A stretch of DNA of 64,000 nucleotides from Climacium dendroides (taxonomy: Eukaryota; Streptophyta; Bryopsida; Hypnales; Climaciaceae). This document shows, piece after piece, positions 12,020-24,311 of this stretch. Below the pieces are notes generated by a model that saw nothing but the letters and a program-made list of their open reading frames with translations, was not told the origin of the DNA and ran no database searches. Location: NCBI GenBank assembly GCA_950106755.1, contig OX467089.1:17527345-17591344 (forward strand), read 5' to 3'. The position numbers and the translations under genes are program-made. The first letter of the stretch is position 1. Every line of letters starts with the position of its first letter.

Positions 12020-12490
12020 CTCACCAAATTCTAAATTTCATTTCTTCATTCTAGACCAATTACTAAAAAAAGTACAAATAAGTTGAATTGTGCTTGAGGT
12101 GTGCCTTAGGTCACCACCTCAAGCACAACTCACCAAATTCTAAATTTCATTTCTTCATTTTAAACCAATTACTAAAAAAATCACAAAAAAGTTGGATTGT
12201 GCTTGAGGTGTGCTTGAGGTGACCTCAAGCACACCTCAAGTACAACTCACCAAATTTTAAGTTTGTTTTCTTCAATTGAGACCAACTATTAAAAAAAGTA
12301 CCAAAAAGTTGGATTGTGCTTGAGGTGTACTTGAGGTGACCTCAAGCACACCTCAAACACAACTCACCAAATTTTAAGTTTCTTTTCTTCATTTTAGACC
12401 AACTATTAAAAAAAGTAAAAAAAAAAAGTTGGATTGTACTTAAGCTGTGCTTGAGGTGACCTCAAGCACAACTCAAGCACAACTCACCAT
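12020..12490. repeat. Tandem array of four units of about 117 bp, each with a palindrome
   Basis: Units begin with CTCACCAAATT at 12020, 12129, 12246 and 12363, with a final partial start at 12483, giving periods of 109, 117, 117 and 120 bp. Each unit has an AT-rich half and a palindrome made of CTTGAGGTG and CACCTCAAG blocks. In the unit starting at 12129 the palindrome arms are about 24 bases with one mismatch around a one-base centre. The array would form a row of cruciforms or hairpins. Confidence 0.85.
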
Positions 12491-12689
12491 AAACTTCAGA
12501 GATCTCTAAATGCTTATTTAAAATCTGATTATAACTTGTCTATTTTTGATTTTTTGGGTTAATGACAAAAGCATAGGATGTTGAAACTTTAATTGACCAA
12601 AAAAATCTGACAATAAGTAAAGGCAACTTGAGAAGAATCCTATGTCTCGTGGCTTACAAAATATGCCAATATGAAAAAAATATGGACGC

Positions 12690-12975
12690 TTGGAAATAGT
12701 AGAGGGCGGACTGGGCGGACAGGGTGGACGGGGTGGGCGGACGCAGTCGGGTCGTCCGCCGTCCACCTGTCCGCTTTGGCGATGGACAGGGCAGCTTCGT
12801 CCGCTTGTCCGTCGGGCGGACGCGGTCGGCCCGTCTGCTTCGGCGGCGGACGGGGCAGCTCCGTCCGCCCGTCCGTCGGCTTGGGCCACGTCCACGTGGT
12901 CCAGGACAGGTCCGGTCCTAGGCCTCTTCTAGGTCTAGGAGCAGACGGGTATATTGGCGGACGGCCAACTTAGAT
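12690..12975. repeat. GC-rich island 3, CGGAC repeats in both orientations
   Basis: CGGAC and GTCCG alternate along this island. An internal direct repeat of roughly 63 bp is visible (start near 12778, again near 12841, both containing GGGCAGCT(T/C)CGTCCGC). Overlapping open frames in all phases are artefacts of the repeat. Confidence 0.7.
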
Positions 12976-13689
12976 TTTCTCACTTTCATTCTTTCATTTG
13001 GAAATCATTGCCATGTCGGATGTGCTACTATTGCTTCACGCGCTAGAATCTTCAAATGCTATAGAAGCATTTACCGAAGAAGGGAGAAAGGCAGGGATGG
13101 CAATGATGGAAGAACCCTCTAAAGCAAAGAACAAATGAGTAATAAAGACATTTGCTAACTCTCCAACGAAGAAAGTGAATGTAGGAAACCCCCTCTTGAT
13201 AAGCATCCACCTATTCCAGTATTTCCCTTGAGAAAAGGAAAAGCGGTTGATTGCCTCCGTAAACGTGTAGGGAAAACCTTGATGAAAGTGAAGAAGGAGC
13301 AAATGATGGGCAAGCCTAAGAAAGCTTGTGTATCTTCAATAGTACAAGAGAAAAGAGGGGGAAATCAAACACTTTCATCAGACAATGAAGACAACACCAT
13401 GAGTGATGAAGATGATGGATTCCAATCAAGAGAGTACAGTAGCGGGGCAGAGGTGAAAGGAGATAGTGATTACCACCCCTAGGCATTCAAATTTAGAAAG
13501 GATTTGAATCAAGAACATTTACAGAACTTGGTGCTCAAATGCTTAAGATTTAGAGAGATGAATAGTTAAGATTTATTAGTTTCTCGGAGCATTTCTTAGT
13601 AGTACAAGCTTGCCAATTTATCTTAAAAAAATTAATCTAACTATCATTTTTGGGGGATTTTGTCCCAAGTGATATTGAAGAAATCTTCA
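12976..13689. other. No convincing gene
   Basis: An open frame at 13228-13482 (+) would give a lysine-rich then acidic 84-residue peptide. It resembles no family I know and no splice partners were found. It might be a transposon gene remnant. The rest is AT-rich. Confidence 0.35.
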
Positions 13690-13861
13690 CACTAGTAGAA
13701 AACGCAAATTTTTTTGTTGTTTCGGTGATGTTGTTTTGGTCATTGAACAACAGATTTCTGTTGAAATTAACAGATTTCTGTTAATTTCAGCAGAAATCTG
13801 TTGTTCAATGACCAAAACAACGTCACCGAAACAACAGAAATTTCTACATTTTCTACTAGTG
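13690..13861. mobile_element. CACTA-type MITE, complete, with TCA target duplication
   Basis: This 172-bp element starts CACTAGTAGAAAA and ends with its reverse complement. It is one nearly continuous hairpin centred near 13775, with mismatches mainly next to the ends. It is flanked on both sides by TCA (13687-13689 and 13862-13864). CACTA (En/Spm) elements make 3-bp target duplications and have CACTA termini, so the assignment is firm. It encodes nothing and would need a transposase from elsewhere. Confidence 0.9.
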
Positions 13862-14019
13862 TCATTGTGTGATTTTTTGTTCTCAATTTCAAGTGCATAG
13901 CACATAAAAATTTCTGAAGTGCCAAAACTCACAAATATGTAAAAAGAACCCTAAAACAAAATGAAAACCATGCAAAATTGCAAAATGCAAACTCTCACTC
14001 ACTCATTGCCTAAACCCCT

Positions 14020-14200
14020 TGAACGATTCGCCCGTCCGCCCGTCCGTCCGCTCGTCCGTCCATCCGACCCCCCGTCCGACCGATCGACCGCAAGATGATG
14101 ACCGAGGACTGTTCGTCTGCGTCCGCAACGTCTGGACGTGCGGACGTCCGCACGTCCGATTTCGAACGCGATTTCGCTGTGGACACACGTCCACGACAAC
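14020..14200. repeat. GC-rich island 4, CGGAC repeats in reverse orientation
   Basis: The motif appears mainly as CGTCCG on the + strand, opposite to islands 1 and 2. The overlapping minus-strand open frames are artefacts of the repeat. Confidence 0.7.
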
Positions 14201-15135
14201 CCTGGAAAAATAATATAGGGCTGAGGGGGAGTAGATGAATGATGCCTATGAGTAGGGGATAGTGGTTCCACCCATTGTACATTAGAGTGGGTGCTTAGAA
14301 GGAGGTCGTATACAAAACCCGTAGTTTTTAGCAATTGGGCCAATACTTGACTCTTGGTTTTGTTTCAGTCTGTGGCAAAAGGCTTGGAGATTCATTGCAT
14401 TGAAAATTTGTCCTCCTAATGTTAGTAAATTTTGGAAATTTTTGTCTAGCAAAATAGTCACCTTATGTAAACTTTGCCAAAGATTTAGAGCCTAAATCCC
14501 CCTGATTTAGAATACAAATTTTTTTGAAGCCAAGGACCTACCCAAATTTTGTCCAAAAATGAATTGTCAATGCATCTTTGACTATTATAAAGTCCATATC
14601 CACATAGTCAAAAGTTTTGAAAATTTCAGTGAAGCTTTGCACCGTAGCTCTTCTTCAAATTTAGTGGTGAAGTTTGCTAGATGAAGGTTATGTAGTTTTG
14701 ACAATGTGGTCTTTTGTGGCAAGATGACACAGTTCAAATAGGAAGCACTCAGGGTTTAAAAACTCTTGGAAGATACACAATTTATTCACAATTCTAATTT
14801 GATGAATAAAATGGGTGGGTAGTCAATCCTACTCTAGAATTTTTATATTAGAAAACTCTTAGAAGATAGGCAATTTGTTTACAATTTTAACTTGATCTTT
14901 GATATTGTTCTTTACATTTAGGATACAGGTTATTTTATAAGGCCTATTGGCCAAACTAGTAAGATTATCCCTAACATACTCTAACATCATTTTGACATTA
15001 GAGAAAGAGTTATTGTTCCTCTTTACATTACTCATTGATTTTGTATTGAGATATACATTACTTCCTACAAGTGGACCTGGAGTCACAAGAATTTTTGACA
15101 TAATGTTGTGAATCACTTATATTTAATTAACTTCT
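14201..15135. other. Intergenic DNA and IFT70 3' flank
   Basis: No exon recognised. The end nearest 15135 should contain the IFT70 3' UTR, since that gene reads leftward. Confidence 0.5.
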
Positions 15136-18100
15136 TCATGAATGAAGTTGAAGAAACATATGCTTCAAAAGACGAACTTCTTGAGACACACAAGGTTCTT
15201 CCGATATACTTGCATTTATATTGTTCAAAGCCACAATGCTACAGCTTGGATACACCATATTAGAAGTCTGGATTGGTATGTTTTTTCCAATCATCTCAGT
15301 CTGGTCAAGAAAGTCTTCAATGTCAACCAATGTTGTATCTTTTAGCTGTACAAAACATGAACATACATGCAGTGATCATCATAAGTTTATTTTGAGGTTA
15401 GAAAAGTTGGTTATCTAAAGACTTCTTGATGTATAATGATAGTACTTAATATGTAGGTAAGTACTAATGAATGAAAATTCTTTAACTCAATGAAAACGTT
15501 GGAACTAAGCTTAACCAATGAATGACTTTCAAGAAAATTGTAGAAACAAAGAATGCATCTATTCATCTTGGAATCTAATAAATTTTAATTTACTACTTTG
15601 TAGATAGGATTGTGTCCTTCCACTATTTTAGAACACTTTTATTCATGTACATGATGATTATTGATGCAACATTCAATCACATAAATTCACAAATGAATAG
15701 GATGTAGAATATCTAACCACAACCATTTGTTTTGCCAAATTGTCAATGAGGGCAAGGAAACACCGCTTTGCATAGAACCATGTATCAGTTTCAATCTTCT
15801 CATTGCATGGCTCCAAACTCTTAATGACACGACCAATACCAAATTCAAAGTTTTGTTTTACACAATATAGGGTCCCTATTACCAAGTTTACAATACACAA
15901 GTGGAGATTTTGTTTAGTTGCATCCTGCAACCAAAACATAAAACCAATCCATTAGATTCAATTGATTTCCAACTACATAAACAATCATGCCTAATAGCAA
16001 GGTTCACCAATGATAAAATTAGAATAACTCAAACAACTTACATTGTAATGTGCCCTTTCCTCTGCCTTCTCAATTTTGCGCATTAAGTCTTCTGCCTCTT
16101 CATTCTTTTCAACACACAAATATTTGAATACTAATTCAATCTTAGAGTTGATAATTCTTGACTGGTGAGTTTCATCATTTGAATGTTGAATGAATAATTG
16201 ATGCATGATTAGTGATTTGCACAAAATTTAATATGTTTGTCTACGTACCTGGCTTGTCATAATGTATGAGACACAAAGGTTTGCAAGAACAATTGCTGTG
16301 ATTGTGAGCACGTTATCTCCAACGTTCTTTACAATGGGTTCATAGTACTGTATGGCTTCACTGTACTTATTTTCCTAAAGTGAATTTTCCCCCATATAGA
16401 TTTAGTTTATGTATGATTTTATTTGAAAGTAAAATAAAATTGATTTTCAAGATCCATACTATGTACTTGTTCAAACCACACTCTATAGGTATTAGCAACA
16501 AGGCAAACCAATTAAGTATGTTCTGTGACTGAAGACAAGACCTGCATGAATAATGTGTGAGCAATATTGAGCTTCCACAACTCATGGTCACAACATAGAT
16601 CAGCTGATTGATGAAAAATGCGTTCCACTTGTACATAGTCTTCTTTATCCCACCATATTTTTGCCATTGCCATCATCACAGGCACATATTTCTGCAACTC
16701 CACTTTACAAAAATTCAATATCTATCAATTCCATGTTGTAATCTAAATTGAGTCTATTTTCTAGAAAGTCGTATTCAGTGTACAAAAACTTGATTTAAAT
16801 ACAAGAGATGATATTTAAGATCTAAAGATATTAACATCAAGAACTTCTTCAAAATTGTATAATTACATTAAGGGCTTCTTTATAATCAGAAACAACTTGC
16901 TTGTGTGCCTCTTGTTCTTGTGATACATGAGTGTCTTGGATGAGTTTTGCAAGTCGCCGTAGCACTTCGCAGTGGTGGTTTGCTAGGTTGCTGAATTTTG
17001 TATAAGCTTCCTAGATACATCATAGATTTAGTGACTAGTCTTTATCAAGACAATAAATCAATCATACATATATCAACTTACATAAATCTAGTGCCTTTAA
17101 GTTTTCTAAGAAGTTGATTGGTATTTAGATAGATACAATAATAGAAAACTCTCAAATGGATTGGTTCAAAACCTCAGCATCTGTTTGTACCAATATTGAT
17201 GCATCCAAAAAATCATATAATTCCTTCAACATCACATCCTTATTTTGTTCAATCAATAACGATGACATGATTTTAGCCATTTCTATATAAATAACTAGTG
17301 AAGTTACTTATTGTATGCATTAACATAACTATCATCAACTTGATGCTAATGTATCATTATAGTCTCATATATTTGTAGTTGAAAATTGAAAAAGAATATT
17401 GGCAAACTTGAGTGAGGTATTTGAAAGTGAGGTCTGCATTTTCAGCCATCACATCAGCTGCTAGGTCATAAAAACCATGTATTGGTTTACAATAAAGTAG
17501 TAATAAGTTTCCAAACGTTTCTTGAGGGAAACACTGGTTCTGCACTAATTTGCAACTTTATAATTCCATTAATTGCAAACATTTGCATGAGTTAGCTCAC
17601 AAAAAATATCTCTACAATCTTGACTTTTGAAGCTTATATAATGTTCTACAAGCCCTTCAATTCTTTCAAAATATTGGAGATCAAAGACAATAAGATCAAG
17701 AAGGGCATTGTAATTTAAATCAAATTCCTACATTCTAGTCGACTTTGATTAGAACCTATGCAATACTACTAACCTATGAAATAAGCACAAAGAAATATTG
17801 ACCCACAATAAGAGACAATAATGATACATTGGACATAGATGAAGACCTGTAAAAGGAAGTTCAGTTTTCGGAAACCAGTTGTAGGATCAGTGTCCATGTT
17901 GGCAAGGGCTTGGTTATGAAGTGTCACCTAGCCCACAAATTTATAATCAACCAACATAATTAGGGTCATTGCCATGCAAGTATAGTTTTCTTTAGGTCTT
18001 CAAGCAAAGCAATTTACCTAGTCAATTACTCAGGAATTAACTTAGAATATGGAAAACCTAAGTTATAGAACATCTGAGACATTTTGAGCTAATACTACAA

Positions 18101-20560
18101 ACAGGATCAAGTTCTTCTTCAGCTCGTGGAGGCATATCATTCAAAGCTTCTTTTGCAGCATCAATATCACCATTTATATACAATATAGCAGCCTAAAATT
18201 CCACTCAAATTGGATGATTATTTTCAAAGCCATTGTACATGATAGTGATCTATTATACGTAGACAATGAGTAGAAATTAGAGACAACCTACCATAACATC
18301 TACTATCAATATTATAACATTATAACTAAAGAACAACATCTTCAGTGATTCACATTTCCATTTGAGGCTTGATAATGACCTTGAGATTGAATGCTTCAAC
18401 TAGTGTTGATTTCCTTAAAATAAAGCTATTGCCAACACTTCGGAACTCCCTTCCTTCCACATAATTGCAATTTTTAAGTTAGTCATGGATGTCATGTAAG
18501 CAAGTTGCACCCTATATTAATAGATGGCACATATAGCCTCTAACTCATCAATTTGTTTGTTCTCAAATATATGCCAATTTTAATGCAATGTAGATGTTTA
18601 AGTTTAAAATACCTGCCAATGCTAAGTTCTGGGTACTCCTTCATTCCATGGTCAAAAATTTCTGTCAATGTCTTCAATGCTGAAAATCCAAAAATATGAT
18701 AGGTTTAGGGGTTCCTATTGAAAATCTACTTTTGGAACAAAAAATGAAATTCAAATGTTACAAAAAAGTACGTATGAGAATTTAGAAATATTGATGCACA
18801 ATACCCGAATGAAAATGCCATTACCCTGTGAATATTGCTTCAATCGAAACATACACAAAGCTTTCATGTAAACTAAATTTGGCTGTTGATATCACCTTGA
18901 AAAGATTAGATAGTAGACAAGGCTACTTCTAAATCAATGAAACTTACACAAATCACTTTAATCAAATGTTGTGTAAATTGACTGATTTCATCTAATTTGA
19001 AAGGGTTCACATTGAAAGTCCAATAATAGCAAATGGATTGTATTGAGGTATTCAAATCACAATAGACAAGTCATGACATTTTATAACTTTGAGCTCATGC
19101 AATAGAATAAATCTTGAAAGCAACCTGAAACCCTGCAATTTTTACAGCTATGGTAAACTTGGTGCAAGCTCCTTCAAAGTCTCCTTCCTGAATATGGAGA
19201 AGATCACGTTTCCATTTCATGTATCTCAATTAAGAAGATTTTGGCAACTTATGATGCTCACTAGTTGTAACATTTGACTCTCAATAGTAATATAGAGAAG
19301 ATTGAACAAATATGGAACATTGAGGAGATATAACATTCTTCACCTTATATAAGCAACAACCTAAGTTCACAAGAGCATCTAAATTGTTGTCTGCAATCTG
19401 TTCAAGTAATACCATACTCCCTGGAACCAAGACCACACATCGACTTCATGAGTAACACATTATTCTTTTGTAAAATATATTTTCATAATTTTCATTTACC
19501 TGCCACCAACAACAAAGGAGAAATTATTGCTCTAAGTAGGACACTGTGCCTTTTCTTTCATATAGCTTATAGAATAACTAATGATTAGTATCAATAGAAA
19601 AAATACATTACATAAATGCATTGCCAACAAGTGTTGATGCTCATACCAGTGATGTCACATTTTTCATATAAAATACAAGCTTGCAAATTGATAGTGCATT
19701 CTTTTTGTCCTTCAACATTTAGACAAGCCTTGGTTGCTTCATCCAACATCTCTGCCTATTCAATATAAGAGAAATTTTATGATAAATTAGTTAGTAAACA
19801 ACTTGCACTTATAGAGCACAACTTGAGCTTCTCAAGGAAACAAATCCATTAATTTGTTGACTTGGAAATAAAACCTTCAAGAGGCTTCAAACCAAAGAAA
19901 TTTGGTACCATTGTAGTAATAAGTTGAAGGATGACCAATGTCGAGCATTGTAGTACCTTGAATAGAGCTTGTGCATAATACACATGATACTTCTCTTCAG
20001 TTGGTTGTAAGTGAATGAGTTGTTTATACCTGAGTAGTTTGGTAATTGTTATAACAATATTATAAAAAATTCAAGACCTAAATTTATCTAGGGTGTCTTT
20101 CTTTGAATCCAAATTTTAGATGTACAAGTTTGAAATCATGTGGAAAGAAAATGTTTTGAGGACTTTCTTAAAGCAAAGTCATACAATTTTCACAGGATAT
20201 AGACATAGGGTTGGAATATCTAATTACATTGAAGTTGCAGCATGATAGTCACCATTCATGTAATGGCAGTAACCAAGCAACGATGTTGCTGCTTGACTTC
20301 TAGGAAAAATGAAGATTTGCTCTTCTAGTACCCTACAATTTGGTAGCATCTACACATTTAATATCAAACATGTGCTCTCAATAATTGTTGTGTTATTTGT
20401 TACCACTAAAAACATTTTTGTGCAAAATTGTAGATCAAAAAGCAAACAGGTCCTTATGTAATGTGTAAAAGCTAAAGTAGGAATGGTACTTGATTGCTTC
20501 GCTGTACTTTGAGTCTTGGATGAGTCCATAGATTGTAGCCGTAATTTGTCCCCACGTCAT
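15136..20560 (-). CDS. IFT70: Intraflagellar transport protein 70 (TTC30/DYF-1 family)
   Basis: A tetratricopeptide-repeat subunit of the IFT-B complex, which carries tubulin and axonemal cargo during flagellum assembly; in plants only sperm cells have flagella. Nineteen exons (high to low): 20560-20490, 20332-20228, 20029-19957, 19752-19647, 19420-19344, 19187-19125, 18882-18825, 18679-18613, 18449-18380, 18192-18103, 17927-17847, 17539-17408, 17223-17173, 17010-16867, 16691-16542, 16374-16249, 16104-16042, 15924-15718, 15345-15136. They give 647 residues, close to the animal length of about 665, with no in-frame stop. Signature stretches include SLLGYCHYMNGDY near the N-terminus, PQETFGNLLLLYCK, ANLCVSYIMTSQ, EEAEDLMRKIEK and HLCIVNLVIGTLYC. 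The start matches the conserved N-terminal TPR. Oddities: exon 4 needs the second of two adjacent AG acceptors, and exon 9 lacks an AG at the expected boundary (see findings). Otherwise it looks functional. Confidence 0.94.
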
Positions 20561-20972
20561 TCTTCTGAGTCTTTATCTTATCAAAAAATAAGCAATAGAT
20601 ACCAACCTATTTAAGAGGAATTATTATTTGCAATGATTGATTTATACAATATTGGATTATAGGAACAATATGTCATAGTGTACATGAGTATTTCAAACAT
20701 TGAAGCCAAAAGTACTATATAATGGCAAAGGTAACCTACAAGAAATATTCACTATAATTTCATTGGAGTATAAATACAACATTCACTTTACAAATGTAGA
20801 AAGGGATATAAATTAAGCATTTGTTAATGATAACTCTAAGATAATCATTTGCAAAAAGGCAATCTATTTAAAACACTACATTTAAAGCTCCAATTTCAAT
20901 TGAATACTACACTACACAAAACTATTGAGAGTCATTTCAAGAATCACAACCCTAATGACTTTCACATACAAC
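20561..20972. promoter_or_regulatory. IFT70 upstream region
   Basis: About 410 bases between the IFT70 start and a transposon insertion. The proximal promoter and 5' leader must lie here or beyond the insertion. No specific motif is recognised. Confidence 0.35.
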
Positions 20973-21552
20973 CACGGGGAGGACACTCTCATTACATTTT
21001 GGGTACCCACGTGAGGCGAAGTGATTTTTTGACCCCCTTTTTACTTTGGAATAAACTATAATTTCATCCTACAATTTTGAGCTTTATTTAAAAATGACTA
21101 AAGGTTTCTATTGACGAAAATTTCAATTCCAAATAACATAAGGTATGTTGTCTAGAAAAGGTTAAAAAATGAACTAAAATGGCATATTTTTCAACTAAAA
21201 TATTTATAGAGATCACATGATGATGATTATTGCATCAATATTCAACCAAAATAAACTTTCAATAGAAAGCTATTCTATAGATTTTTTTTTCATTTTTCAA
21301 ATTTTTTTTTCTTATATAATATAGGGGTGTGAAAGTTATTTTCAGCTTTACAGTGTATCTTTTTTCCTTAAAAATTTATAACTAATTACTATTAGCATAA
21401 AAAATATCAATAATTCAAAACATAAACTTTTAAAGTAGCACAATCTATTCATAATTTTTTTGGAAAAAAAAATTAAATTTTAGGATGTATTACATGTATT
21501 ACTTTTTTTGCCGCACGTAGGGTTCTAAAACACGGGGAGTGTCCTCCCCGTG
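20973..21552. mobile_element. Non-autonomous DNA transposon with 16-bp perfect ends and 8-bp target duplication
   Basis: The element begins CACGGGGAGGACACTC (20973-20988) and ends with its exact reverse complement (21537-21552). CATACAAC flanks both sides (20965-20972 and 21553-21560). A second inverted block follows the termini (TTTTGGGTACCCACGTGAGGC against a related sequence at the right end), and the last 22 bases are nearly palindromic. The interior is AT-rich and non-coding. An 8-bp duplication points to hAT or a related superfamily, though the ends are not the usual hAT CAGGG type. Confidence 0.9.
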
Positions 21553-21560
21553 CATACAAC

Positions 21561-24311
21561 CCTATAATGACAACAACAAAGAGCACAAAAATCTTGTGGG
21601 TAGAAATGCAAGGGTTGTCATAATGTTGTTCAATATTGATGAACATAGTCACAATTGACCAAAAATACCTGAAAAGCATAACAAAAATCCAAGCATCAAT
21701 GCAGTGGAAAAGATAAATATCTAGGTTTATTCCTCTAAAAGTTAGTGAGGACAAAATTGATGCACATTCATATACTAGGACTTAATGTCCTTATGTGCCA
21801 ATGCGACACATCACATACATTAAATTACTAACAAGTGACCTAAAACATCTATACTCTATCGAGTAAATAGGTAATCTCAAGAGATAATGCTCGAGTAAAG
21901 ACCAAATGTCCAATATGAAGGAATTTTTCTTGGCATTTTATACAATTTCTACAAAATGCCAGTGTGAGGTTAGTGACAATAATTGCCAAACAAAGACTAC
22001 CAACTTTTCAATACCAAAGCTTTTTAAAATTATATTAAAGTACAACAAAATAAATAATAATTCAATAGTCTTCATTTCCATACATCACCTATATGTTCAA
22101 TTCCGATATAAAACTCTGAAAACTCACATAGAGAGCAGTAAGGGTAAGTAAGTGATCAAGCTTTGTAAGTGCAATTGATAGAAAATAACAAGTTAGTGGT
22201 AAAACAAAAATCTATCAGAGTTGATCAAACATAAAATGTACAGATCTCTAGATTCTACTTGCAGTCAAGAACATGTCAACATGGAATGTGAAAGTTTTCA
22301 AAGAGCCAAAGATACTCAACAAGATGTGTGCAAATAAACATTGTAAAATTGTTGGAAGTAGACCTAGATGGCAAGCAAGAAGACTTCAAGAAAATGTAGT
22401 AGATGCTTTCAATATTTTAGTGATTTCAGTTCTTTCAGTGCTTCAGGCGCAAAAACATAAGCAACCACTTTTTGAAAACTCCAAAGATTCCAAAGACGCC
22501 TTGGTATCTTTGAATATTTCTAAAAGTAGTTACTCAAGTATTTTGCAATCTCTAGAAATCCAATATTGTCCTTCTCTAATATTGGCTTCAAACTCTCATG
22601 ATATAAAACCTCTTTCTTATTTTGGAAATTCTGAAAGATGAAAGGGTACATTGATTTCTAGTTTGAAGTACGATTGAAGGAGCATGCAATTAGATCCTGA
22701 TGTAGCTCAAATCTTAAAAAGATCAAGACTATAATAGAATGATGAACGATAATTATACCATTGATCTTCTAGAATACTTGATCAATATGTTCCAAGAGAT
22801 TAGGTTCAACATTTAAAACCTTTGGATTGATGACAATAGAAGGCATCTTAAATAAAACAATTGAAGAAGAAACTAAATAAATTAAGATGTTAATTACTTT
22901 GAATAATTCCAATTAAACTATAAGCAAAATCTCTCAATTGAAAATAGCACTAGAAGAATATATTTGAAGCTTCTAATCCTTGATATATCCCAAAAGCACC
23001 TCATGGACTTAGAGCATATTTGCCAACTCTAAGAAATTTCTTGAGCATAGGCGACAATTTCTCCCTCAATTCACTGCTCTAGATGGTGGACAAAACAAGC
23101 AACTTAGAAGACACTACAATGATCCAAAATCAAGACTGCAAAATTTAAAAAATATTGCAATATTGCATTCAAAAGAATTTCAAATGTATTGTATAGATCA
23201 AACACAAACGCAAATTGATTGAAACAAAGTGTCTAGAAAATGTTTGAAGGAACTCGTCCTTTGGCCCCTTAGCATTGTCATAATGAACAGACATTGTCAT
23301 GGTCTCAAAAATCTTCTTTCCCACTCTCAATAATAAGCATGATTGAGACTTATGTCTAGTATCTACCACTATCGAGTGGGTGTAGTATGTTTGAGTTCGA
23401 AAGTTAGACCTTTTTTTGCTTTTGATCACAAAAGAGTTAGAATTTTGGAAATGGTTTGAATATCAAACATAAAGGTGTGGTCATATATGCTTAAACTTGG
23501 ATATCAACATCAAAATCTTGAAATGGGTTAGATATTGATATATTATCTACTAATAGCCCAACATTCCTAAATATTATCAAATTACATTTTCAATTATATT
23601 TGACCACAAAAATGTGCTCTAGTATATTCCTTTAAAAAAATGAAATTTATGTGTCTTGTAGTGTGCATTCTAAAATTTATGAATTTCTATTGAAAAAATT
23701 AAAATTAATTTAGTTTCTAATTTAGAAACCCAAAAAATTATAGCATTTATTGAAATTCTTCAAAGTATATAGCTATGAGTTGCAAATCATAGTGCAAACA
23801 TAAATTTATAATTTACACAAAAAAAATTGATTTTGATTTTGAAATCAAAAAGTGAGCATCATAAATGACTAATTTGGCTTCAACCTATAAAGGTTGTAAT
23901 TGTAGTAGGTTTCTTGATATTTTAGATTTTAAAAGCAAATTAGAAATTATAGTTTATAAACATCATTTTTTCTTAGCTGAACTCATTTTCAAGGTGGAAA
24001 TGAGGTTTTCACCAAAAGTGGATACTCTACGTTATTTGGTACAATATTAGTACCAATGTGAACACAAATTTGAATTCAATTTATCGGCCATGCCAGTAAC
24101 TCCGAGCACACCCGTCTGAACAGAGTACTCTCGGAAGTACTTCGCAATTTAGGAGCTAGAGTAATGATCTTCATTGCAACTTCATCTGTTAATTTGTTGA
24201 ATGTCAAAAGTCTTATAGTTTTAAGTTGCAATAGTGAGCTTTAAGATTTGCGCAAGAAATTATTTGCGGTGTGGAAGAGTGCTCGGAAGAGTGTTGACTT
24301 TGTAGTAGGCT
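21561..24311. other. Intergenic region without a recognised gene
   Basis: An ATG-started open frame at 22273-22641 (+, 122 codons) and one at 23169-23429 (-, 86 codons) resemble nothing I know. They could be degraded transposon or gene fragments. The rest is AT-rich. Confidence 0.4.

Noticed and set aside
12020..12490. CRISPR array
   Set aside because: The repeats are direct copies without unique spacers, each unit is about 117 bp, and the genome is a plant's.
22273..22641. A 122-codon + strand gene
   Set aside because: An ATG is present, but there is no recognisable domain, no splice partners and no codon bias distinct from the surroundings. Kept only as a note under the intergenic region.
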